A stretch of 64,000 bases of DNA from Pseudocolwellia agarivorans (GTDB lineage: Bacteria > Pseudomonadota > Gammaproteobacteria > Enterobacterales > Alteromonadaceae). Positions 16,899 through 24,471 of the stretch are shown here, one piece after another. The notes under the pieces were generated by a model, which was not told where the DNA came from, did not search any database, and saw only the letters and a program-made list of their open reading frames with translations. The first letter of the stretch is position 1, and each line of letters starts with the position of its first letter. Location of the stretch: assembly GCF_002000085.1 (NCBI RefSeq), contig NZ_MUZU01000004.1:186001-250000 (forward strand). The letters run 5' to 3'. The translations under genes were made by a program, and so were the position numbers.

Positions 16899-17309
16899 AT
16901 GAGAAGTTATAAACGAATTAATAAAGGATTTACTCTAGTTGAATTACTTATTGTAATGGTAATTTTAGGGTTATTATCAGCCATTGTTGCTCCACGTATG
17001 TTTAGTAAAGTTTCATCAGCTAAAGTTGGTACAGCCAAAGCTCAAATGCAAGTAATTGCTACTGCATTAGACTCTTATCGTTTAGATATTGGTTATTACC
17101 CTGAGAATTTAGATCAACTTGTTAAGTCTGAAGATCCTGCTTGGGATGGACCTTATTTTCCAAAAGCGATCCCTCTTGATCCTTGGAAAAATGATTATGA
17201 GTACAATAGAACTAAAAATGAACAAACCGGTGAAGATTTTTCACTTAAAAGTTTAGGCCGCGATAAGAAACCGGGCGGAGAAGGTGAGGATTCAGATGTG
17301 GAATTCTAA
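16899..17309 (+). CDS. gspG: Type II secretion major pseudopilin GspG
   Basis: Major subunit of the periplasmic pseudopilus that pushes substrates through the secretin. Prepilin leader MRSYKRINKG, cleaved before FTLVELLIVMVILGLLSAIVAP with Glu5 present. The C-terminal region has the GspG hallmarks AWDGPYFPKAIPLDPWKNDYEY and the calcium-loop-like SLGRDKKPGGEGEDSDVEF. The open frame extends back to a GTG at 16734, which would add a second hydrophobic segment; I choose the ATG at 16899 because it gives a normal short leader and 136 residues. First gene of the secretion operon; overlaps gspE by 14 bases. Confidence 0.93.
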   Translation: MRSYKRINKGFTLVELLIVMVILGLLSAIVAPRMFSKVSSAKVGTAKAQMQVIATALDSYRLDIGYYPENLDQLVKSEDPAWDGPYFPKAIPLDPWKNDYEYNRTKNEQTGEDFSLKSLGRDKKPGGEGEDSDVEF

Positions 17310-18957
17310 AGTTGAAGACTACATTCGTCATCACGAAATAATTGATAATAATCGATTAGACGAAGCCAAAAAATATCAAGCGAGCTCTGGTCATTTTATA
17401 GAACAAATATTATCTCATTCGGGCTGGATTGACGAAGAACAACTGTGTGAGATGTATTGTCATTTACTATCACTTTCACATTGGATACATGGCTTTCAAC
17501 TGACATCTGCCCAACTACTATTATTAGATAATGTTAACTTTAAATTTTTAGCTAAATATCAAATGATCCCAGTGCACTTAGATGATGGCACTCTCACTAT
17601 TGCTATTTGCTCTCCACATAATCAAGAGGCTTTTGACTATAGCCGTTTTTTACCCTATAGCGTTAATTTTGCCTGTATAACTGAAAAAGATTTTGAGTTA
17701 TTTCAGGAACAATATAAAGCAATGTTACCTAACGCACAGCAAATCGACATTAGTGGTGACAATGTAGAAATGCTGAAAGAATTAGCATTGGGAGCTCCAA
17801 CGGTTAATTTAGTGAATAATTTAATTAATAAAGGTATTAAGCTTGGAGCATCAGATTTACATATTGAACCTATTAATGGGCGGTTTAGGGCTCGTTATCG
17901 AATAGATGGTATTTTAAAAGAAGCAGATCCTATTCCTTATAGTTTGCAATTAGCGGTAATTTCAAGAATAAAAATTTTGTCTAATATGGATATTGCTGAA
18001 AAAAGACGTCCCCAAGATGGAAAAATTGAAATGAGGGCGGGTAGTACCGATTTAGACATCCGTTGTTCTACCTTGCCGTTAGGGCAAGGGGAAAGTGTTG
18101 TAATGCGTTTCCTAATCAGAAATGCAGTTAAATTTGACTTACAAAAGCTTGGATATGCAGAAGATCTAATTGCACGAGTTAATGAAGATTTAAAGCGTAC
18201 TTCAGGTGTTATTTTAATGACTGGCCCTACAGGTTCAGGTAAAACGACGTCTTTGTATTCATTTCTTAACCAAATTAATACTTTAGATATTAAAATTATT
18301 ACTCTGGAAGACCCAATTGAGTATCAGTTACCGGGTATTAATCAGGTACAAGTAAACCCTGATATTGGATTTGATTTTTCGGCAGGGCTTCGTAGTATTG
18401 TACGTCAAGATCCTGATGTGATCATGGTTGGTGAAATTAGAGATAATGAAACTGCTAAAATTGCTTTGCAATCGGCACTTACTGGTCATTTAGTGTTTAG
18501 TACTGTGCATACAAATGATGCTCCGTCTGCATATACTCGATTGATGGAATTAGGCATTGAAGAGTATTTGTTAAATGCTGGTTTAGTTTCAATAATGGCA
18601 CAACGCTTAGCTCGAACATTATGTCATCATTGTAAAAAAGAAAGCGATGAACCTAATGTTATTAGCAAGTACGATCTGGCCGACTTAGCTAAACGTTACA
18701 ATATAGAAAACTTTACGATATATGCTCCTGTTGGCTGTTCACACTGTGAAAACTCTGGTTATTTAGGTCGAGTGGCATTTTTAGAATATTTACCATGTGA
18801 TGTTGAAGTAAAAAGATTACCGAAAGATGAAAAATTATTAGATAATTTATATCTTTTAATGAAAAACAATAATCTACGTTCACTTAAAGAAGATGGGTTT
18901 TTAAAAGCATTACAAGGTGTTACTTCCATAGATGAAGTATTAAGGGTTGCAGGTTGA
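17296..18957 (+). CDS. gspE: Type II secretion ATPase GspE
   Basis: Cytoplasmic hexameric ATPase that powers pseudopilus assembly, anchored to the membrane by GspL. The N-terminal domain (1-150) is of the GspE/PilB N-terminal type. Then come GASDLHIEP, Walker A GPTGSGKTTS at 310-319, the Asp box, Walker B (VIMVGEIRDNETA), the His box (TGHLVFSTVHTNDA) and the zinc-binding tetracysteine motif CHHC (443/446) and CSHC (481/484). I start at the ATG at 17296 because GAGGA sits five bases upstream; a GTG at 17284 is the alternative. Overlaps gspG and gspF. Confidence 0.94.
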   Translation: MWNSKVEDYIRHHEIIDNNRLDEAKKYQASSGHFIEQILSHSGWIDEEQLCEMYCHLLSLSHWIHGFQLTSAQLLLLDNVNFKFLAKYQMIPVHLDDGTLTIAICSPHNQEAFDYSRFLPYSVNFACITEKDFELFQEQYKAMLPNAQQIDISGDNVEMLKELALGAPTVNLVNNLINKGIKLGASDLHIEPINGRFRARYRIDGILKEADPIPYSLQLAVISRIKILSNMDIAEKRRPQDGKIEMRAGSTDLDIRCSTLPLGQGESVVMRFLIRNAVKFDLQKLGYAEDLIARVNEDLKRTSGVILMTGPTGSGKTTSLYSFLNQINTLDIKIITLEDPIEYQLPGINQVQVNPDIGFDFSAGLRSIVRQDPDVIMVGEIRDNETAKIALQSALTGHLVFSTVHTNDAPSAYTRLMELGIEEYLLNAGLVSIMAQRLARTLCHHCKKESDEPNVISKYDLADLAKRYNIENFTIYAPVGCSHCENSGYLGRVAFLEYLPCDVEVKRLPKDEKLLDNLYLLMKNNNLRSLKEDGFLKALQGVTSIDEVLRVAG

Positions 18958-20144
18958 GCCAGTTATTCCGCTATAAAGCTTATGATCGCTCGGGTAAAAA
19001 TGAAGAAGGCGAAATTAGCGCTCAAAATAAAGCTGAAGCAGAGCACATTTTGCTTGAGAGAGATTTACTCGTTATAAAAATTTCTCCTATTAAACTGGGT
19101 AGCCGCTCTAATAAAGTTTCGCTTGCTGACATTGAACAATCTACTGAGCAATTAGCTATTTTATTAAATAATGGTTTGAAAATAGATAAAGCTTTAGAGG
19201 TTTTGGCGAAAACTAATAGTAAAAGTGGTGTTGGACGTGTATGGAAAAGTATTCTTGATGAAATTAAAAAAGGTAAGTCATTAAGTGAGTCAATAGAAAC
19301 ACAAGTTGATATTTTTTCATCATTGTATTGTGAAATGGTTAAAATAGGTGAAAGTACTGGTAATTTACCCATTGTTTTCACTCGTTTAAGTGAAAATTTA
19401 CGTTTTCAAATTAGTTTAAGAAGTAAAGTTTTACAGGCAATAAGCTATCCATTTTTTATTTTACTTGTATGTGTTAGTGCTATTTGGGCTATTTTTAATT
19501 TTGTTGTACCCAGTATGTCGACTATGTTTGAGTCTATGGAAGAAGTACCATCTTATACACAGTTTTTACTCGATGTTAGTCAAAATGTACAAGAGTATCA
19601 AATACATGCGATTGTTGTTGTTTTTACCGTAATATTTTCTGGAATTTATTTTTTTAATCAACCCAAAACACGTAATAAATTTATTGCCTTCATGGTGAAA
19701 TTACCTTTAATAAAAGGCATTACAAATAAGGCTGATAGAATTCGTTTTGCCACTGCTTTACAGTTAACCTTAGAAAGTGGCGTTAATTTATCAAGCGCAC
19801 TTAAACTTGCAGGTGAAACTGTTATTGATGTGCAACTAAAGCAAAAGCTTGCCACTATTGCTAGCCAAGTATCTTCAGGTAGCCAATTAAGCGATGGTTT
19901 ACAAACTGCCCGTTTATTTGACGATGTTGCTCTTTCATTAGTTGCCGTAGGAGAAGAAAGTGGAACTTTAGATAATTCATTTCGTGAAATTGCCTCTCGT
20001 TCACGTCAAAACTTTGAAAGTTGGCTAATGAGATTTACAGCATTACTTGAGCCTTTACTTATTTTAATAATGGGTGGAGTTGTTGGATCTGTGGTTATCA
20101 TTATGTTGTTAAGTATAGTGTCGATTAACGATGTTTCTTTCTAA
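18954..20144 (+). CDS. gspF: Type II secretion inner-membrane platform protein GspF
   Basis: Polytopic platform protein that links the GspE motor to the pseudopilus. 396 residues with two GspF/PilC repeats, each a cytoplasmic helical bundle followed by membrane helices (about 165-190, 215-235 and 365-390). Signatures: YRYKAYDRSGK-like opening, LAILLNNGLKIDKALEVLA, GESTGNLPIVFTRLSE, and VGEESGTLDNSFREIA in the second repeat. The TTG start overlaps the gspE stop in TTGA, indicating coupled translation; the gene also overlaps gspH. Confidence 0.93.
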   Translation: MSQLFRYKAYDRSGKNEEGEISAQNKAEAEHILLERDLLVIKISPIKLGSRSNKVSLADIEQSTEQLAILLNNGLKIDKALEVLAKTNSKSGVGRVWKSILDEIKKGKSLSESIETQVDIFSSLYCEMVKIGESTGNLPIVFTRLSENLRFQISLRSKVLQAISYPFFILLVCVSAIWAIFNFVVPSMSTMFESMEEVPSYTQFLLDVSQNVQEYQIHAIVVVFTVIFSGIYFFNQPKTRNKFIAFMVKLPLIKGITNKADRIRFATALQLTLESGVNLSSALKLAGETVIDVQLKQKLATIASQVSSGSQLSDGLQTARLFDDVALSLVAVGEESGTLDNSFREIASRSRQNFESWLMRFTALLEPLLILIMGGVVGSVVIIMLLSIVSINDVSF

Positions 20145-20529
20145 AAAAAATAGAGCAAAAGGCTTTACGTTAATTGAGTTGCTTATTGTTTTAGTATTAA
20201 TAGGTTTAAGTTCCTCTTTTGTTCTCCCATCTATGTGGCAACAGCTTGAACAAACTAAATATCGATCAGAAATCGCTAAAATAAAATCGCTGTTTAGCTA
20301 TTGTAAACAGTATGCATATTATAAAGGCACTGTTTTAGAAATTGAGGTTGTTGACAGTAAGTTTTTGATTAAAGATACCCGCAATGGCAAATTATTAAGA
20401 ACCGTAAATTTTGAAACGTTTAGTTTTGAAAAAGGTATGCTTTTTTTCGATGTGAAATCTAGTTTTAGCAAGACTAGCTTAATGATTATTCGGAATAACG
20501 AAAAAGGTTCATTTCAGCTTGAAATCTAA
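20131..20529 (+). CDS. gspH: Minor pseudopilin GspH
   Basis: Minor pseudopilin. Leader MFLSKKNRAKG, cleaved before FTLIELLIVLVLIGLSSSFVLPSM with Glu5. At 132 residues it is short, with a globular part of only ~90 residues. Assignment to GspH rests on order (after gspF, before gspI/J/K) and on the N-terminal methylation motif; the globular domain gives no further evidence. ATG start inside the 3' end of gspF. Confidence 0.8.
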   Translation: MFLSKKNRAKGFTLIELLIVLVLIGLSSSFVLPSMWQQLEQTKYRSEIAKIKSLFSYCKQYAYYKGTVLEIEVVDSKFLIKDTRNGKLLRTVNFETFSFEKGMLFFDVKSSFSKTSLMIIRNNEKGSFQLEI

Positions 20530-20932
20530 ACAGAAGGGTATGACATTAGTTGAGGTATTAATTGCGGGTATAATTCTTTTTATCTCAATTAGCGTTATTA
20601 GTATGGTTGCTCGTACAAAAATACTTAATGAGCAAAAATTAATTAAAGCGATTAATCAGGCATATTTAGCTGAGTTTTCACAAGGCACGATTAAATACCA
20701 TTTACAATATACACAAGATAGACAAGGGCGGATTGTTATTGCAGGTAATATTTATTTATGGAGTGCACAAATAAAAGATGCGAAACCTGCAATGAGGGCG
20801 TTAGTTAACTCTGATGGTAATGATGTGAGTACTAATGATAGCTTACTCACAATTTATAACGTTGTTATTACACGTGAAGGTAGTGAAAATCAGGTTTTTG
20901 AATTTGCACAGCTATTATGGAAAAGCTCATGA
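20519..20932 (+). CDS. gspI: Minor pseudopilin GspI
   Basis: Minor pseudopilin of the tip complex (I-J-K) that primes pseudopilus assembly. Leader MKSKQKG, cleaved before MTLVEVLIAGIILFISISVISMV with Glu5; Met at +1 is typical of GspI. 137 residues. TTG start overlapping the gspH end by 11 bases. The next gene overlaps by ATGA. Confidence 0.85.
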   Translation: MKSKQKGMTLVEVLIAGIILFISISVISMVARTKILNEQKLIKAINQAYLAEFSQGTIKYHLQYTQDRQGRIVIAGNIYLWSAQIKDAKPAMRALVNSDGNDVSTNDSLLTIYNVVITREGSENQVFEFAQLLWKSS

Positions 20933-21621
20933 AGAGCAATAAAGGTTATACCCTTATTGAAGTGCTTGTTGCTATGGTTATTTTTAGTGTACTAATAACA
21001 TTGGCTGTTTCTTCGTATCGTTATTTTTTTACTTCTGTTGGAGATAAGAAAAATCAAAGTTATGCATTATCTTTACTTACACAACGTAAGATAATTAATA
21101 CAAGTATTAAAGGGTTAGAGGCGTATTATTATCTTGATTATGATAATAAATCTGTTTTGTTTTTTAATGGTAAAAAAGAAAGTTTTTCTTTTGTTTCTTA
21201 TCAACCTAGTTATCTTGATGAACCTTTGGTTGTATCAACATTTTTTATTGCAGAGTCAGGCAAAGAGCTGCGTTATTGTGAAAGACCGTTAGGAAGTTTA
21301 GCGTTAATTAATTATATGTTTAGGGACTCAGATTGCCCTGTAAGTCATTTGTATTTTGAAGGTGAAAGTATAAGTTTTTCTTATTTTGGTTGGAAGGATG
21401 CTTTTGAGCTTGATAATTTTTATTCAGAGTATTTAAATGTTGCAATTAAACCTCAGCCTAAGTGGCGCTTTCAATATAATAGTGCTGAAACACTGACTTT
21501 ACCTTTATTTATAAGAATTCAGCACGCTACGAGCAATAGTTTATTACCCAATGAATTTATGTTTGAGTTACCGCAAGAGTTACCTGAAGCTAAGCGAGAG
21601 AAAAATGCATTTTCAGGTTAA
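20929..21621 (+). CDS. gspJ: Minor pseudopilin GspJ
   Basis: Minor pseudopilin of the tip complex. Leader MKSNKG, cleaved before YTLIEVLVAMVIFSVLITLAVSSY with Glu5. 230 residues, the usual larger size for GspJ, with an aromatic-rich globular domain. I choose the ATG at 20929, which overlaps the gspI stop in ATGA; an in-frame ATG at 20917 gives four more residues and is also possible. Overlaps gspK. Confidence 0.85.
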   Translation: MKSNKGYTLIEVLVAMVIFSVLITLAVSSYRYFFTSVGDKKNQSYALSLLTQRKIINTSIKGLEAYYYLDYDNKSVLFFNGKKESFSFVSYQPSYLDEPLVVSTFFIAESGKELRYCERPLGSLALINYMFRDSDCPVSHLYFEGESISFSYFGWKDAFELDNFYSEYLNVAIKPQPKWRFQYNSAETLTLPLFIRIQHATSNSLLPNEFMFELPQELPEAKREKNAFSG

Positions 21622-22462
21622 GAAAAAAAATCAAACAGGGGCTGCATTGCTAATTGTTATAATGATTACGGCAATTATGTCGATTATTATGACCTTGATG
21701 TTGCATCAAAGTCGTTTAGATATGAAGTTAACTGCACTTGTAAAAAATAGAACAATAGCAGAATTAAGTTTAGAAACGTTACAGTCAACATTTGTTTTTG
21801 ATCTGATGACGACTCCACTTCATTTAGTTGGCCCTAAATATACAAATGATGAGTTTATTTTTGATTCATTAGTTTCTGATTTTAAAGGTTCTGTTGCTGT
21901 AGTTGATAAAATGTCTATATCAGTACAAGATCTTGGGGGAATGGTTTCATTAAAACCTTATGATGAGAAGAATTTTAATCGATTGTTAATTCAACAAGGA
22001 TATTCTAACGATATGTTATTAGCCTTTAACGATAAGCTAGAAGATTGGCAAGATGTTGATTCGTTAGTGCGCCTTGAAGGAAAAGAAAAAGGAGATTATG
22101 CTGATTATCCTTTTTTTCCTTCAAATATGTCTTTACAGTCAGTTAATGAGCTTGCTTATATATTAGAACCTACTGTTTTTAAAAATATAAAACCTTGGAT
22201 TGTTCTTTATGGTCAAGGGGATATCAATAGACAATTTACCCCTGAGGCTTTATACTCCGCGGCTGGTATCGAAGTAACAAAAAATAAGGAAGGCACCTCA
22301 AATTATAGTGGTGGAGAGGGGGCGTATGTATATCCATCAGGACGTTATTTTATCAAATTATCATTTAAAGATAGGGGTGTATCTTTAAATAAACAATTTC
22401 TCTTAATTAGGGGGCTAGATACTTTTCAGCCTTTTTTTGTAGCAAATGAAAAACTATTTTAG
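21605..22462 (+). CDS. gspK: Minor pseudopilin GspK
   Basis: Largest minor pseudopilin, capping the pseudopilus tip. Leader MHFQVKKKNQTG, cleaved before AALLIVIMITAIMSIIMTLML; the missing Glu5 is diagnostic of GspK. The central DLGGMVSLKPYDEKNFNRLLIQQG and LEDWQDVDSLVRLEGKE match the GspK fold. The length of 285 residues is near the family norm. I start at 21605 (GAGAG four bases upstream) rather than the ATG at 21551, which would put 18 non-leader residues in front. Confidence 0.87.
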   Translation: MHFQVKKKNQTGAALLIVIMITAIMSIIMTLMLHQSRLDMKLTALVKNRTIAELSLETLQSTFVFDLMTTPLHLVGPKYTNDEFIFDSLVSDFKGSVAVVDKMSISVQDLGGMVSLKPYDEKNFNRLLIQQGYSNDMLLAFNDKLEDWQDVDSLVRLEGKEKGDYADYPFFPSNMSLQSVNELAYILEPTVFKNIKPWIVLYGQGDINRQFTPEALYSAAGIEVTKNKEGTSNYSGGEGAYVYPSGRYFIKLSFKDRGVSLNKQFLLIRGLDTFQPFFVANEKLF

Positions 22463-23444
22463 TCGTCTATTTTCTATCGGTACTTATTTTAATATTAGTT
22501 ATATTTTTAATATAAAAGAAGGATTAGGCCGATTAACCGATATTACAGATAAACGTAAAAGAGTAAATATTTGCTTACTTGAACGTGACTCATATTGGTT
22601 AGCCGAACGACGTTATACTAATATTAATATTATTGATTTACCTAAACTGATAAAAGCTGAAATAGCAACTATTGCACCATTTCCTGGGCGTGTTTTTTGG
22701 AATATTAAAACGTTAAATACCTCTCAAGCTACTGTTGTTTATGTTGTTGTTCCTATTAAATATATTGAAGAAATTATTGGTAAGTGTCATTTTGTATATC
22801 CAAAAGATTATAACTTTTTTTCTTTGTCATCTAATGCTAAAAATTTAGATCCTAGTAGTAATTTAGCTCTTGATTTACCTATTGTTCAAGTTGAAGCGAA
22901 TACGAGCTTCACGGAAGATTTCAAAAAAACTAATATATTTAATTTAGCTGGTTTTTATTTATTTAAAAACAAAGATAAAATTAATACAAAACAGAAGGTT
23001 TCTTTTAAACAATTGGCTTTAATTATCTGTGCTAGTGTCACTCTCTTTACGGTGGTCTCTTCCGCTTATCTTAGCTTTAATTTAAGTTACGTTGAAAGTG
23101 AAATAGCTGAGAATAGTTCTGCAGTTGAACAAGCGCTTAAAACCCAAAGTGAATTAAAGGTTAAATTTGAGTCTAAAAAAGAGTTTGATACTTTTTCTAA
23201 AGAAAATAAAAATGTACTAGCTATTTTTAGCCATTTGAATTTTAAAGATGAAAAGTATCGAATTGAACGTCTCGAACTTCACCCTAAGGGTTTTAAAATA
23301 ACGGGGACTTCTGAAACGTCAGCCACTAATTTACTCTCTATTTTACTAAGCTCTCCAGGAATTAGCGAAGCTAAGTTTGACCGTGCAGTTTCAAAAAATA
23401 GATCCGGTGAGGATGTTTTTGTTATTGAGGTAACTTTTTCATGA
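22446..23444 (+). CDS. gspL: Type II secretion inner-membrane protein GspL-like
   Basis: Bitopic protein expected to recruit GspE to the membrane. The N-terminal cytoplasmic part (about 1-190) is followed by one transmembrane helix (LALIICASVTLFTVVSSAYLSF, about 198-220) and a periplasmic coiled coil plus small ferredoxin-like domain. At 332 residues it is shorter than enteric GspL (about 390-400) and also resembles PilN/MshI-type proteins. Assigned by order between gspK and gspM. ATG start overlaps gspK by 17 bases; the next gene overlaps by ATGA. Confidence 0.75.
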   Translation: MKNYFSRLFSIGTYFNISYIFNIKEGLGRLTDITDKRKRVNICLLERDSYWLAERRYTNINIIDLPKLIKAEIATIAPFPGRVFWNIKTLNTSQATVVYVVVPIKYIEEIIGKCHFVYPKDYNFFSLSSNAKNLDPSSNLALDLPIVQVEANTSFTEDFKKTNIFNLAGFYLFKNKDKINTKQKVSFKQLALIICASVTLFTVVSSAYLSFNLSYVESEIAENSSAVEQALKTQSELKVKFESKKEFDTFSKENKNVLAIFSHLNFKDEKYRIERLELHPKGFKITGTSETSATNLLSILLSSPGISEAKFDRAVSKNRSGEDVFVIEVTFS

Positions 23445-23986
23445 GCAGTTTTACATTAAATATTAAATCTGTAGGGTTAATCGCAATTATCGTTATATTG
23501 TTGTCAGAATATGCTGTATTACCTTGGTTTGATTGGGTTGATGAGACAAAGCAATCAATAGAAATGAAAAAATTGACATTATCGAAACAAGAAAGATTAA
23601 TTGCTAAAGCGGCCTTATTAGAAGAGCAAAGAGACTTATTGGCTACAGAGTTTATTCCTCGATTAGCTGATTTAAGTATTGTTAAAAAAAATCAAGATTC
23701 AGCCGTTCTTTGGCTACAAGAAGTTGAACTGCAATTAGCTAAGTACGATGTAACAATTAATTTAAAATCACCACAACGTGAAGTTGATATTAATGATGAT
23801 TTTGCTGTTTATGCAGGTAGATTGAATGTAAAAGGCAATTACAGTGATATTCTAAATTTACTCGATAAGTTAGAAAATTATAAAATAGGTAATCGTATAC
23901 GTCAGTTACGATTAAATAGTAATAAAGCTAACCCTACAAATGTAACGGCAGATGTTGAATTTTTGAAGGTGTTTAAACGCTCATGA
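23441..23986 (+). CDS. gspM: Type II secretion inner-membrane protein GspM-like
   Basis: Bitopic protein that stabilises GspL. N-terminal transmembrane helix (VGLIAIIVILLSEYAVLPWF, about 11-30), a coiled coil (about 35-75), then a periplasmic ferredoxin-like domain ending with DILNLLDKLENYKIGNRIRQLRL, as in PilO/GspM. 181 residues. Coupled to both neighbours by ATGA overlaps. Assignment rests on topology and order. Confidence 0.75.
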   Translation: MSSFTLNIKSVGLIAIIVILLSEYAVLPWFDWVDETKQSIEMKKLTLSKQERLIAKAALLEEQRDLLATEFIPRLADLSIVKKNQDSAVLWLQEVELQLAKYDVTINLKSPQREVDINDDFAVYAGRLNVKGNYSDILNLLDKLENYKIGNRIRQLRLNSNKANPTNVTADVEFLKVFKRS

Positions 23987-24471
23987 GGAATTTAGCTATT
24001 GCATTGGTTGTGGTTTGTGGTTTTGTGTGGTTGTTTTTTACTACAATTTTGCTTGAAGATACGGATAATGATAACGGAGTATCTTTAGAGGAAGTGAGTA
24101 GTCTTCAGATGAAAAATTCAGGTGACGCTACTGCAGATATAAAAAATCTTGCTCTATTACTTGGTGTTGAATATCAAGAAGAAAATGAAAAGGAAGTAGA
24201 AATTAAAACTACTTTAGATGTTGAAATTGGTGTTGTTGTTATATATACCTCTGAAAAAAATCTAAAGGTTCGCGTTAGAACACTTGTTAACGGCAAGCAA
24301 GAGCAGCGAGATATGGTTATAGGAGATAAGCTTTATAATTTTGTATTGACGGCTATAACTCCAAGCTCAGTAGAGTTAAATGACGGCGAAAATATAATAA
24401 TACTCAAAGTTTTTAAAAATACTGTCATTTCAGTGACTGATTTACCGAAGGAATCACCAGACTTATTATGA
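23983..24471 (+). CDS. GspC-like (XpsN-type) short inner-membrane protein
   Basis: Small bitopic protein expected to link the inner-membrane platform with the secretin. It has an N-terminal transmembrane helix (LAIALVVVCGFVWLFFTTILL, about 3-23), an acidic linker, and a periplasmic HR-like beta domain (VNGKQEQRDMVIGDKLYNFVLTAITPSSVELNDGENIIILKV). At 162 residues it lacks the C-terminal PDZ or coiled-coil domain of long GspC proteins. Its place just before gspD matches xpsN, the GspC equivalent of the Xanthomonas xps operon; PilP-like is another reading. Overlaps neighbours by ATGA. Confidence 0.65.
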   Translation: MRNLAIALVVVCGFVWLFFTTILLEDTDNDNGVSLEEVSSLQMKNSGDATADIKNLALLLGVEYQEENEKEVEIKTTLDVEIGVVVIYTSEKNLKVRVRTLVNGKQEQRDMVIGDKLYNFVLTAITPSSVELNDGENIIILKVFKNTVISVTDLPKESPDLL